From Magnetospirillum sp. (GTDB taxonomy: Bacteria > Pseudomonadota > Alphaproteobacteria > Rhodospirillales > Magnetospirillaceae): a stretch of DNA of 64,000 nucleotides. Within the stretch, counting starts at the first letter, position 1. Each line of letters starts with the position of its first letter. Below are positions 8,868 through 17,653 of the stretch, piece by piece. The position numbers and the translations under genes were made by a program. The notes under the pieces were generated by a model that saw only the letters and a list, made by a program, of their open reading frames with translations, was not told the origin of the DNA and did no database searches. The stretch lies in the NCBI GenBank assembly GCA_024707145.1, contig JANQAI010000005.1, positions 682,001 through 746,000 on the forward strand, read 5' to 3'.

Positions 8868-10211
8868 ATGACGTTTTCGCTTAGCAAGGCGAGGGGGACC
8901 CTTGCCGCCACCGTTCCGCTGCTGCTGTCGGCCGGCGGCGCCCTGGCCCAGGAGGCGGCCGAGGCCGCCGCCGAAGCCGCTCCCGCCGCCACGCCGGTGC
9001 TCAATACCGGTGATACCGCGTGGATGCTGGTGTCCTCGGTACTGGTTCTGATGATGCTAGTGCCCGGCCTGGCCCTGTTCTACGGCGGCCTGGTGCGCAA
9101 GAAGAACGTGCTGGCCGTGCTGATGCAGTCCATGTTCGGCGCCGGCCTGCTGTCCATCCTGTGGGTCGTGGTGGGCTATTCGCTGGCCTTTGCCGAGGGC
9201 AATCCGTTCTTCGGCGGCTTTTCCAAGGTGCTGCTGGCCGGCATCACTCCGGACTCGCTGACCGGCACCATTCCCGAATACGTCTTCGTCATGTTCCAGA
9301 TGACCTTCGCCATCATCACCCCGGTGATCATCCTGGGCGGCCCGGCGGACCGCATGAAGTTCAGCTCGGCCATGGTGTTCCTGGCGGTGTGGCTGGTGCT
9401 GGCCTATGCTCCCATGGCCCACATGGTGTGGGGCCCCGGCGGCTATCTCATGGGCGACGGCATCCTGGACTTCGCCGGTGGCACGGTGGTGCACATCAAC
9501 TCCGGCATCGCCGGCCTGGTGGCCGCCATCCTGGTGGGCAAGCGCGCGGGTATCGGCACCGAGAACCTGGCCCCGCACAACCTGGTGCTGACCATGGTCG
9601 GCGGCGCCCTGCTGTGGGTGGGCTGGTTCGGCTTCAACGCTGGCTCGGCGCTGGCTGCCGGCGGCGTCGCCGGCATCGCCATGATCAACACCCAGATCGC
9701 CACCGCGGCGGCCGTGGTGTCGTGGTCCGTGGCCGAATGGATCATCCGCGGCAAGCCGTCGCTGCTGGGCGCCTGCTCCGGCGCCCTGGCCGGCCTGGTG
9801 GTGATCACCCCGGCCTGCGGCTTCGTCACCGTCAACGGCGCCCTGATCATGGGCCTGGTCGCCGGCCCGGTATGCTATTGGGGCGTGTCCGGCCTGAAGA
9901 AGATGTTCGGCTATGACGACGCGCTGGACGTGTTCGGCGTGCACGGCCTGGGCGGCATCCTCGGTGCCGTGCTCACCGGCGTGTTCGCCGTCTCCGCCAT
10001 TGGCGGCGCCGGCAAGTCGGGCCTGCTCGACGGCAACCCGGCCCAGGTGCTGCTGCAGGTCAAGGGCGTGCTGATCACCCTGGTGTGGTCGGGCGTGGTC
10101 AGCGCGGTCGCGCTGAAGCTGATCGACCTGACCATGGGCCTGCGCGTCAGCAAGGAAACCGAGGTGGAAGGTCTGGACCTCGCCCTGCACGGCGAAACCA
10201 TCCACGACTGA
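8868..10211 (+). CDS. amtB: Ammonium transporter (also able to carry methylammonium)
   Basis: A 447-residue Amt/Rh-family channel. A Sec signal peptide with cleavage near ALAQE (about residue 28) is followed by eleven predicted membrane helices. The pore twin histidines are visible as His209 (VVHINSG) and His359 (FGVHGLGG), together with the FGFNAGS signature. The ATG at 8868 has GAGGGG upstream. Amt proteins transport ammonium and its analogue methylammonium. In this window, surrounded by a methylamine-degradation pathway, AmtB is a plausible methylamine uptake route, which is an inference. A strong hairpin follows the gene. Confidence 0.95.
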   Translation: MTFSLSKARGTLAATVPLLLSAGGALAQEAAEAAAEAAPAATPVLNTGDTAWMLVSSVLVLMMLVPGLALFYGGLVRKKNVLAVLMQSMFGAGLLSILWVVVGYSLAFAEGNPFFGGFSKVLLAGITPDSLTGTIPEYVFVMFQMTFAIITPVIILGGPADRMKFSSAMVFLAVWLVLAYAPMAHMVWGPGGYLMGDGILDFAGGTVVHINSGIAGLVAAILVGKRAGIGTENLAPHNLVLTMVGGALLWVGWFGFNAGSALAAGGVAGIAMINTQIATAAAVVSWSVAEWIIRGKPSLLGACSGALAGLVVITPACGFVTVNGALIMGLVAGPVCYWGVSGLKKMFGYDDALDVFGVHGLGGILGAVLTGVFAVSAIGGAGKSGLLDGNPAQVLLQVKGVLITLVWSGVVSAVALKLIDLTMGLRVSKETEVEGLDLALHGETIHD

Positions 10212-10231
10212 TCGCCATTGGCTTGAAAAAC

Positions 10232-10262
10232 GGCGCCGGGCGGCCTCCGCCCGGCGCCTTGT
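10232..10262 (+). terminator. Rho-independent-like terminator of glnK-amtB
   Basis: A perfect 12-bp stem, GGCGCCGGGCGG pairing with CCGCCCGGCGCC, with a 3-nt loop, followed by TTGT. It lies 20 nt after the amtB stop. The T-run is weak but the stem is very stable. Confidence 0.75.
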
Positions 10263-10321
10263 CATTGCGCGGAAGCGGTTCCGTTTCATATACTTCCTCA
10301 AATGTTGCATGCGAGGAAACG

Positions 10322-10944
10322 ATGAAGGACCAGCTCCAGAATCCCCATGCCCTGGACGGCGCCCGCGAGAACAGCCTGGAGGTGGCCATCGGCCATCAGG
10401 TGCGCGAATACCGCATGAAGCTGGGCATGACCGTGGCCGATCTGGGCCGGCAGGCCAATCTTAGCCCTGGCATGCTGTCCAAGATCGAGAACGGCGTCAC
10501 TTCGCCCTCGCTGTCGACCCTGCAATCCCTGTCCCGCGCCCTCAACGTCCCGGTGACCGCCTTTTTCCGCAAGTTCGAGGAACAGCGCGACGCCACCTAC
10601 GTCAAATCGGGCCAGGGCTTGGCCATCGAGCGGCGCGGCACCCGGGCCGGCCATCAGTACCAGTTGCTCGGCCACACCATCGGCAAGAACCTGGTGGTGG
10701 AGCCCTATCTGGTCACCCTGACCGAACAATCGGACGTGTTCCCCCTGTTCCAGCATGCGGGCCTGGAGTTCATCTACCTGCTGGAAGGCGAAGTGGCCTA
10801 TCGCCACGGCAACAAGCTCTACCCCATGGGCCCGGGCGATTCCTGTTCTTCGACGCCGACGCGCCGCACGGGCCGGAAGAACTGCGCAAGCTGCCCATCC
10901 GCCTGCTGTCGGTGATCGTCTATTCGCGCACTGGCGAGAATTGA
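10322..10944 (+). CDS. XRE-family regulator with C-terminal cupin domain, frameshifted
   Basis: The N-terminal helix-turn-helix lies at residues about 20-80 (LGMTVADLGRQANLSPGMLSKIENG), and a cupin_2 domain lies at about 110-205 (VFPLFQHAGLEFIYLLEGE). This architecture is typical of small-ligand-responsive regulators such as PuuR. The frame breaks near 10843, where one C seems to be missing in GATTCC-TGTTC. Adding it restores GDSLFFDADAPHGPEEL and an end at 10944, about 207 residues; unrepaired, the reading ends at 10915 in low-quality sequence. The ATG at 10322 follows GAGGAAACG. Its position between mgdABCD and the mgs genes makes it a candidate regulator of methylamine use, by context only. 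Confidence 0.78.
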
Positions 10945-10956
10945 GGTGCGGAATGA

Positions 10957-11053
10957 CGTCATGCTCGGGCTTGACCCGAGCATCCACGTCCATCCGTTTC
11001 CCACCGCGCTCGTCGGTTGCGCGCGGATGGCCGGGTCAGGCCCGGCCATGACG
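10957..11053. repeat. 97-bp double-hairpin intergenic repeat, copy B
   Basis: Starts CGTCATGCTCGGGCTTGACC and ends GGCCCGGCCATGACG. The halves form ATGCTCGGG/CCCGAGCAT and ATGGCCGGG/CCCGGCCAT hairpins. Same length and layout as copies A (7672) and C (20160). It separates the convergent XRE-cupin gene and the chemoreceptor gene. Confidence 0.8.
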
Positions 11054-11064
11054 AAGAGAGAGCG

Positions 11065-12777
11065 TTAATCCCTCTCAGCCATCGTTCGGAGTTCCTCTTC
11101 GCCCGGCAGCTTGCCCGGCTCGTCGCGGTAGCTGACCCGGCCCTCGGTCACCGCGCCCTGCCACTTGCGCTCCAGCGTCTCGCGCTCGGTGCTGGCGCGG
11201 AAGCGGGCCAGGAAGGCGTTGACGGCTTGCAGCAGGGTGTGGCTGGCGCCCTCGGCGGCCACGCCCACGGCGTAGTAATAGGGTTGGGTTGCCAGATTGC
11301 CGCTGCAGATCTCGATACGGCCGAACCACGGGCTGTCGGGCGCGGTGCAGGCCCAGTGATAGATGGGCAGGTCGACGCAGAAGGCATCGACGATGCCGTT
11401 GGCCAGACAGTCGTGGATGCGGCTCTGGTCGGAATAGGCCACCAGATTGGCCAGGGTCACCCGGCCGCCGGGCTTGGTGGCGTTGGCCTGCCAGCGCAGG
11501 CCCGCCGCCTCCAGCACGGCGAAGGCGCCGGGGTCGTTGATGACGCCCAGCACCTTGCCCTCCAGGTCGGCCAGGCTGGCGATGCGGTTGTCGCCGCAGC
11601 GCCGCGCCAGCACGAAGGGCAGCCAGGTGTAGGTGTCGGAATAGGCCACGCCGGCGAAGCTGGCGCTGGGGGGCAGCGCCGACCACACCACGTCGGCCGG
11701 CGGCTCGCCGGCATGGCGGCCGGCCACCAGCAATTCGGTCAGTTGGTCCCAGGGATGTTCCACGAATTCGCAGGCCACCCCCAGCGAGCGGGCGAAGGCG
11801 CGGGCGTATTCCACGTCCAGGCCCTCCAGTTCGGCGCCCAACTTGCGGCGGAACGAGAGGCCGACGAAGCGGGGCTCCACCGCCACCCGCAGCACGCCGC
11901 GCGCCGTGATGTCCTCCAGGCGGTCGTAGGCCGGGTCCAGTTGCAGGCGGTGGCGCTCGGCCAGCGCCCTCAGGCCGCCGGCCCGCCGCAGCGGCGGCGC
12001 GGCGAGGTAGCGGTTCAGTTCGCCCAGTTCGTCGCCTACCCAGGCCATCTTGTCGAGCGTGCGGGTGCGGGTGGCGTTGCCCAGATCGATCATCTCGCGG
12101 ATGACGCCGTTGTGGCTGGCGATGTCCTCCACATTGGCGGCGATGCCTGACAGCATGGTCTCCAAGTCGCCCAGCGAGGTTTCGGTCAGGCGCTGCAACT
12201 GGGCCAACTGGTCGGCCACCTCGTGCACCGTGCGCTCCAGCACGGCGAAGATCTCGCTGAAGTCCAGGGCGTCGGCGGCCTCGGCCGCCTGCTTCAGGGT
12301 GTGGCCGGCCAGCGTGCCCACCTCGTTGGCGACCACGGCGAAGCCGCGTCCCTGCTCGCCGGCGCGGGCGGCTTCGATGCGGGCGTTCATGGCCAGCATG
12401 CGCACCTTCTGGCCGATGCCGGCGATGGATTGCAGCACGCGGGCGGCGCGCGTGCCCTTGTCCTGCAAGGCCAGGGTGCTGGCGTCCAGGCGTTCCTTGA
12501 TGGCGCCGGCGATGGCCTCGATCTGCGCCTCGGTGGAGCGGCGCACGGTGCCGGCGCGGGCGTTGGAATCTTCCAGGTCGCTTTCGGTGGCGCGCAGGGC
12601 CTTGGTCAATTCGCTGGTGCGGGCGGAAATCTCGTCGAAGGCCTGGGCCTGGCAGGTGGCTGCCGTTACCGCGTGACCGGCCAAGGCGCGGGCGTGGCCG
12701 ACCACTGCCGCCGCCGCCGGCAGCGGGTCGGCCTGATAGAAGGCGTCGTCGGGGGCAAGATCCTCGGACAGCGTCAT
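11065..12777 (-). CDS. Soluble methyl-accepting chemotaxis-type protein with C-terminal solute-binding domain
   Basis: A 570-residue protein with an unusual domain order. Residues about 40-280 are a methyl-accepting chemotaxis signalling region; the hairpin tip is at 121-158 (MLAMNARIEAARAGEQGRGFAVVANEV). Residues about 288-545 resemble a family-3 periplasmic solute-binding protein, of the kind that binds amino acids and similar ligands (GVLRVAVEPRFVGLSF, then DVVWSALPPS and the LAVGV-type end). No signal peptide and no membrane helix is visible, so both domains should be cytoplasmic. The start at 12777 was chosen by domain content and the GGAGTGAGTCGGAA upstream. It probably signals internal levels of an amine or amino acid to the chemotaxis kinase. 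Its place between the mgd and mgs genes suggests a methylamine-pathway ligand, unproven. Confidence 0.78.
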   Translation of the reverse strand: MTLSEDLAPDDAFYQADPLPAAAAVVGHARALAGHAVTAATCQAQAFDEISARTSELTKALRATESDLEDSNARAGTVRRSTEAQIEAIAGAIKERLDASTLALQDKGTRAARVLQSIAGIGQKVRMLAMNARIEAARAGEQGRGFAVVANEVGTLAGHTLKQAAEAADALDFSEIFAVLERTVHEVADQLAQLQRLTETSLGDLETMLSGIAANVEDIASHNGVIREMIDLGNATRTRTLDKMAWVGDELGELNRYLAAPPLRRAGGLRALAERHRLQLDPAYDRLEDITARGVLRVAVEPRFVGLSFRRKLGAELEGLDVEYARAFARSLGVACEFVEHPWDQLTELLVAGRHAGEPPADVVWSALPPSASFAGVAYSDTYTWLPFVLARRCGDNRIASLADLEGKVLGVINDPGAFAVLEAAGLRWQANATKPGGRVTLANLVAYSDQSRIHDCLANGIVDAFCVDLPIYHWACTAPDSPWFGRIEICSGNLATQPYYYAVGVAAEGASHTLLQAVNAFLARFRASTERETLERKWQGAVTEGRVSYRDEPGKLPGEEELRTMAERD

Positions 12778-12989
12778 TTCCGACTCACTCCAGTGATCCG
12801 CGCCTTGGGCGCGCATAGGGTGGCGGGAAATGTGCAAATCATGTGCCAGGGTTGATGGGGCAGAAAGCCGTGATTTCCCAGCACGATGAAAAATTGAATG
12901 AGCAAAAATTGTGCATATCGTTCCGGAACGGCGTCGTCTTGATGTGCAGCATGCTGGGGATGTTCTGGAGTGAGTGCCGCCATGAATGC

Positions 12990-13024
12990 AAAATCCTGTG
13001 GACAGGGATATCCCATCCACAGGA
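12990..13024 (-). terminator. Probable terminator of the mgs operon
   Basis: A 9-bp inverted repeat, TCCTGTGGA (12994-13002) and TCCACAGGA (13016-13024), encloses a GGGATATCCC palindrome. On the minus strand it is followed by TTTT. It begins 32 nt after the stop of the gene ending at 13056. Confidence 0.55.
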
Positions 13025-13055
13025 TTGAGCGAATGATAAGGTACTATACTTTTGT

Positions 13056-15566
13056 TTAGCTAGCCTTCTTCATGCCGGCCATGACGATGCCGGTGGCGCC
13101 CTGCGCCGCCAGCGAGGTGGTGCGCAAATCCTCGGGTTCCAGATTGTGCACGTTGGTCTTGCCGGTGCAGCGGGCCATCATGGAGCATTCCGACACGGCG
13201 GCCTTGAGGAACAGGCCCAGGGCGGTGGCGGGATTCTCGCCGGCCTCGGCGAACTCCACCCCGTCGGCCTTGGGCCCGCTGGCCTTGGGATTGCCGCCCA
13301 TGGCGATGGCGGCGGCGGTGCAGGCGATGCCGCCGTCGCAGCCCAGCGCCATGGCCTTGGCCAGGTCGGTGCCCGAACGCAGGCCGCCGAACCACAGCAC
13401 CGCCATGGCTTCCTCGGCCTTCAGGGCCCGCAGTTTGCGCACGGCGACGGTGATCAGCGACAGATCGGGGGCGCCGGCCAGGTCGGCCCAGTCGGCGGGC
13501 AGGGCGGCCGAGCCGTCCAGCACCAGCAGATCGGCCTTCTCGCCCACCGCCAGGGCGATGGCGGCGTCCAGGTTGGCCCTGGTGGCGACCACGCCCCATT
13601 TCTGGCCCGGCCGCGCCAGCTCTGGCTTGGCCGGGGCGGCGTGGGCGGGCCCGACCGCCAGCACGGCGGTGGCGGAAGCGTCAGCCTGGGCACCGGCGGG
13701 CAGCACCTGCAACCACGGCACCCGGGCGTCGCCCAGGGTCGTGCGCCCCACATAGCCGCCGCCCGATTCGGCCAAAGCGGTGGCGGCGGCCTGCATGAAG
13801 GCGGCCGGCGCGGCGTCCAGGCCGCCCACCAGCATGGGATGCTTGAGTTCCAGGCCGTCGGCCAGGTCGGTCGCCGTCTTGCAGGCTTCGCGATAGGGGT
13901 CGATGACCAGGCGGGTCAGGTTGGCGGGCAGGAACACCAGTTCGTCGAAGGTGGCGCGGTGCTCGGCGGGGAAGGGGTTGGGTCGGCTCGTCAGACGCGA
14001 GTGGGTCAGGCGCGCCACCTCGGCGGGGCCGGCATCCTCGCGGGCCAGGGCGAAGATGGCCTCGCGCATCTTGACCGAATAGTCGGTGGAGCCGGTCTCG
14101 GTGTCGCAGCGATAGCAGCGGGCCGCCTGCTCCTTGGCGGTCTGGGCGTCGTAGCCGGCCTCGGCATCGGCGAAGGGATCGTCACGCAGGCCGAGGAAGC
14201 GGGGCTCCTCGCGGCCCAGCTTCTCCCACAGCGGGTCCTGGGCGACGGCGGCGATGCGGGTACGGTAGGGAGTGCGGTAGGGCGCCGGGTGGGCGTTGCC
14301 CTCCAGTGCGGCGACGATGTAATAGGCCGCCTTGTGGCCCTGGTACATGGCCTGCACGATGGTGCTGGAGCCGAAGGCGGCATCGCCGGCGGCGTAGACC
14401 TTGGGCATGCGGGTGGACATGTCGGCCTCGGCGGTGGCGATGCGTTCGCCCTCCATCAGGCCGTGCTTGGCCAGTTCCAGGCTGGCCGCCTTCTGGCCCA
14501 CCGCGGCGATGACCAGGCCGGCGGGCACGGCGAAATCCGAACCGGGAATGGTCCGGAAGGCGCGGCGGCCGTCGGCGCCGGGCGCGCCCAGTTCGGTCTT
14601 CAGGCAGCGCAACTCCACCGAGCCGCCCGAGCACGGCACCACCCGGGCGGGGGCGACGTTATAGACGATCTCGATGCCCTCGGCCAAAGCGGCGGAAATC
14701 TCGTGGTGGCGGGCCGGGATCTCGTCCGGGCCGCGACGGTACAGCACGGTCACCTTCTTGACACCGGGCAGGCGGCGGGCCGTGCGGCAGGCGTCCATGG
14801 CCACGTCGCCGCCGCCGATCACCACCACATGGGCGGGCAGGGTCGGGCGGGCGCCGCCATTAATCTGGTTCAGAAAGGTGACGCCGTCCACCACCTGGGC
14901 TAGGTCGTCGCCGGGCACGCCCAGCTTGCGGCCGGCACTGGCGCCGATGGTCAGCAGCACGGAATCATGGGTCTTGGCCAGGCTTTCCAGCGTCACCACG
15001 CCGCCCAGCGGGGTGGACAGGTGAAGCCGGATGCCCGGGCAGCGTTCCAGGATGCGGGCCACGTCCTGTTCGACGATCTCAGGCGGCAGGCGGAAATCGG
15101 GGATGCCCCAGGCCATCATGCCGCCCGCCTTGGACAGCGCCTCGTAGACGTCCACGCGGTAGCCGGCGGCGGCGATGTCCTGGGCGGCGGTCAGGCCGGC
15201 GGGGCCGGCGCCGACGATGGCGACGCTCTTGGCCTTGTCGGGTTGGATGGCCGGCAGGTGGAAGTCGGGGCCCAGCGCGTCCATGACGGTGCGCTTGAGC
15301 GCGCGGATCGCCACCGGACCGTCGGAACTGGCGCGCCGGCAGGCGGGCTCGCAGGGCGCGTCGCAGACCCGGCTGCACACGCCCGAGAACGGGTTGGTGG
15401 CGGTGATAGCCTCCAGCGCACCGCCGTAATCGCCGCTCCAGATCAGGCCCACATAGGAGCCCACGTCGGTGCCGATGGGGCAGGCCACCTGGCAGGGAGG
15501 CGGCTCGTAATGGGGCAGGCCGCTCTGATCGGCCGAGAGGTCCAGGGAGAAGGGCTTGCAGCTCAT
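13056..15566 (-). CDS. GltD-like NAD(P)H flavoprotein fused to a degenerate glutamate-synthase barrel
   Basis: 836 residues. The N-terminal 80 residues carry cysteines 25, 29, 64, 68, 72 and 76, as in the [4Fe-4S] domain of glutamate synthase small subunits. Then come an FAD motif GAGPAG near 117 and an NADPH motif IGGGDVAMD near 255, with GDAAFGSSTIVQAM completing the GltD fold at about 430-445. From about 515 to the end the sequence resembles the FMN-binding glutamate-synthase barrel: FGGLRSGTDLAKAMALGCDGG and the C-terminal CTGKTNVHNLEPEDL match that family. Most catalytic stretches, including the 3Fe-4S cysteines, are missing. It is the third gene after mgsA and mgsBC and probably delivers electrons to that synthase. 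The start at 15566 begins at MSCKPFSLDL. Confidence 0.82.
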   Translation of the reverse strand: MSCKPFSLDLSADQSGLPHYEPPPCQVACPIGTDVGSYVGLIWSGDYGGALEAITATNPFSGVCSRVCDAPCEPACRRASSDGPVAIRALKRTVMDALGPDFHLPAIQPDKAKSVAIVGAGPAGLTAAQDIAAAGYRVDVYEALSKAGGMMAWGIPDFRLPPEIVEQDVARILERCPGIRLHLSTPLGGVVTLESLAKTHDSVLLTIGASAGRKLGVPGDDLAQVVDGVTFLNQINGGARPTLPAHVVVIGGGDVAMDACRTARRLPGVKKVTVLYRRGPDEIPARHHEISAALAEGIEIVYNVAPARVVPCSGGSVELRCLKTELGAPGADGRRAFRTIPGSDFAVPAGLVIAAVGQKAASLELAKHGLMEGERIATAEADMSTRMPKVYAAGDAAFGSSTIVQAMYQGHKAAYYIVAALEGNAHPAPYRTPYRTRIAAVAQDPLWEKLGREEPRFLGLRDDPFADAEAGYDAQTAKEQAARCYRCDTETGSTDYSVKMREAIFALAREDAGPAEVARLTHSRLTSRPNPFPAEHRATFDELVFLPANLTRLVIDPYREACKTATDLADGLELKHPMLVGGLDAAPAAFMQAAATALAESGGGYVGRTTLGDARVPWLQVLPAGAQADASATAVLAVGPAHAAPAKPELARPGQKWGVVATRANLDAAIALAVGEKADLLVLDGSAALPADWADLAGAPDLSLITVAVRKLRALKAEEAMAVLWFGGLRSGTDLAKAMALGCDGGIACTAAAIAMGGNPKASGPKADGVEFAEAGENPATALGLFLKAAVSECSMMARCTGKTNVHNLEPEDLRTTSLAAQGATGIVMAGMKKAS

Positions 15567-15592
15567 GTCATGGTTCCCTTGCGTCTCTCCCC

Positions 15593-15688
15593 CTCTCCCG
15601 GCTTGGCCGGGGAGGGTCGGGGTGGGGGCTCCGTCTGGTGCCGGTTGCCCCACCCTAACCCTCCCCCGCCTGCGGCAGGGGAGGGGAC
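15593..15688. repeat. GC-rich double-hairpin intergenic repeat (second family)
   Basis: The left half has CCCTCTCCCGGC and GCCGGGGAGGG around a TTG loop; the right half has CCCTCCCCCGCC and GGCAGGGGAGGGG. The inner GGGGTGGGG and CCCCACCC also pair, so the element can fold as two hairpins or one long stem. It lies within the mgs transcription unit, between mgsBC and the GltD-like gene, so it may attenuate or stabilise the message. Confidence 0.7.
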
Positions 15689-15694
15689 GTTCTT

Positions 15695-17653
15695 TCAGGC
15701 GACCTTCGTCGCCAAACCTTCGGATACCGCCCGGTAGTTGGGCTCGTAGGGCAGGCCCGTGATGGCGGCAGCCTCGGGCGTCAGCGCCACCAGATCCTTG
15801 CGCGACAGCTGGCGGAAATCGCCGTAGCCCAGCGCCTGGGTGATGGCGGCGATCTGCCAGCGGACCGATTCCAGGAAGCGGTGGATGGCCTGGGCCTGCA
15901 GCTCGGTCTTGTAGCGGGCCTCGTGCTCGGGGTCTTGCGTCGCGATACCGACCACGCAATTGCCCACGTGGCACTGCATGCAGCTGATGCAGCCGCCGGC
16001 GATCAGGGCGGCGGTGCCCATGGCGACGGCGTTGGCGCCCAGCGCCAGCGCCTTGACCGCGTCGACGCCGTCCTTGATGCCGCCCATCATCACCACCGGC
16101 ATGGAGCCGTCGTGGCCGATCTCGTTGAGCCCGTCCAGGGCCTCCTGCAGCGCCGCCAGGGTGGGGATGCCGACGTTTTCCAGCACCTCGGTCGAGGCGG
16201 CGCCGGTCGAGCCCTGCAACCCGTCCAACTGGACGAAGTCGAAACCGTCCTTGTAGGCGATCTTGATGTCGTCGCGGACGCGGCCGGCGCCCATCTTCAC
16301 CGAGATGGGCTTGGCGTAGCCGGTGGCCTCGCGGAACTCCTCGACTTTGATCACCAGATCGTCGGCGCCCATGATGTCGGGATGGCGCGACGGCGAGCGC
16401 AGGTCGATGCCCTCGGGGATGCCGCGGATGGCCGCCAGTTCCTTGGTCACCTTCTTGGCCATCAGCTGGCCGCCCAGACCGGGCTTGGCGCCCTGGCTGA
16501 TATAGATCTCCAGCGCATCGGCCTTCAGCATATCGTGGATGTTCCAGCCCAGGCGCCCCGACAGGCACTGATAGATCAACTGGCTGGCTTCCTGGCGCTG
16601 TTCGGGCAGCATGCCGCCCTCGCCGGTGTTCTCGACGATGCCCGACAGGCGCGAGGCCCGCGCCAGCGCGACCTTGGTGGACTTGGACAGCGCGCCATAG
16701 CTCATGGGGGCGATCAGCACCGGCATGGACAGCGACAGCGGCTTGGCGCCGTGGCGCTCGCCCAGGGTCATGGCCAGTTTGACCGCCTTGACGGGGTTGC
16801 CGCCGGCGCCGATGCGCGACGGGTCCACCTTGATGGCGATGTCGGAGAAATGGGGCACCGCCTTGGAGGCGCCGTAGCCGCGGATGCGGTAGCGGCCGAT
16901 CAGCGCCTTGGCGTGGATGTCCTCGGCCACCTTGGCGTTCCAATAGGTGCCGCCCTCCGAGAAGACCGGGTGCGGCAGCGGCCGGCTGATGGGCTCGTTG
17001 ACGCCGTAGCGCAGCTTGGTGCCGGCATTGACGATCTTGGTGAAGCTGCCGGTGAAGGCAATGTCGTACTTCCTCAGGAAGGCGCGGATGTCGGCGTCCT
17101 CCTCGGGGGTGATGTCGGCGACCTTGGCGTCCGAGCCCAGCGTCTGCACCTTGCCGCCCACATAGATGGCGCCGTCCGACATGTCCTCGCCGACCCGCTC
17201 GCCGGAATCGCCCAGGATGATGATGCGGCCGCCATACATCATGTAGCCGGCCAGGAAGCTGGCATTGCCGCAGGCCAGCAGGGTGCCGGCCTTCATCACC
17301 TGGCCGGCGCGGCTGCCCAGGTTGCCCTTGATCACCACCTCGCCGCCGCGCAGGCCGACGCCGGCGATGGCGCCGGCATTGCCGCCCACCACCACCGAGC
17401 CGGCATACATGGAATCGCCCACGCCCCAGCCCACGTTGGACTCTACCTCGAAGCGGGCGCCGTGGCTGAGACCGGCGCAGAAATAGCCGGCCGAACCCTT
17501 GACCCGCACGGTCACCGGGTGGGTCAGGCCGACGCCGATATGGTGGCGGGCGTCGGGGTTGAGGATGTCGATGTCCTCGCCGCGGGCGGCGGCGGCGCGC
17601 AGGGTTTCGTTGCCCTCGCGCACGGGCATGGTGCTCAGATCGATCGTGACCAT
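15695..17653 (-). CDS. mgsBC: N-methylglutamate synthase-like subunits B and C fused (GXGXG domain + FMN glutamate-synthase domain)
   Basis: 652 residues. Residues about 1-200 form a GXGXG right-handed helix domain (repeats such as GGNAGAIAGVGLRGG and GGRIIILGDSGERVG), equal to MgsB/GlxC. Residues about 220-652 form the FMN barrel of glutamate synthase (MgsC/GlxD): APMSYGALS, TGEGGMLPEQ, KPGLGGQL, LDGLQGSTGA, MGGIKDGVDAVKALALGA. The 3Fe-4S cysteines 555, 561 and 566 are intact in CISCMQCHVGNC. In described methylotrophs these are usually two genes. It overlaps the end of mgsA by 19 nt, implying translational coupling. The complex is predicted to transfer the methylamino group of gamma-glutamylmethylamide to 2-oxoglutarate. 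A bona fide glutamate synthase role is the main alternative. Confidence 0.82.
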   Translation of the reverse strand: MVTIDLSTMPVREGNETLRAAAARGEDIDILNPDARHHIGVGLTHPVTVRVKGSAGYFCAGLSHGARFEVESNVGWGVGDSMYAGSVVVGGNAGAIAGVGLRGGEVVIKGNLGSRAGQVMKAGTLLACGNASFLAGYMMYGGRIIILGDSGERVGEDMSDGAIYVGGKVQTLGSDAKVADITPEEDADIRAFLRKYDIAFTGSFTKIVNAGTKLRYGVNEPISRPLPHPVFSEGGTYWNAKVAEDIHAKALIGRYRIRGYGASKAVPHFSDIAIKVDPSRIGAGGNPVKAVKLAMTLGERHGAKPLSLSMPVLIAPMSYGALSKSTKVALARASRLSGIVENTGEGGMLPEQRQEASQLIYQCLSGRLGWNIHDMLKADALEIYISQGAKPGLGGQLMAKKVTKELAAIRGIPEGIDLRSPSRHPDIMGADDLVIKVEEFREATGYAKPISVKMGAGRVRDDIKIAYKDGFDFVQLDGLQGSTGAASTEVLENVGIPTLAALQEALDGLNEIGHDGSMPVVMMGGIKDGVDAVKALALGANAVAMGTAALIAGGCISCMQCHVGNCVVGIATQDPEHEARYKTELQAQAIHRFLESVRWQIAAITQALGYGDFRQLSRKDLVALTPEAAAITGLPYEPNYRAVSEGLATKVA

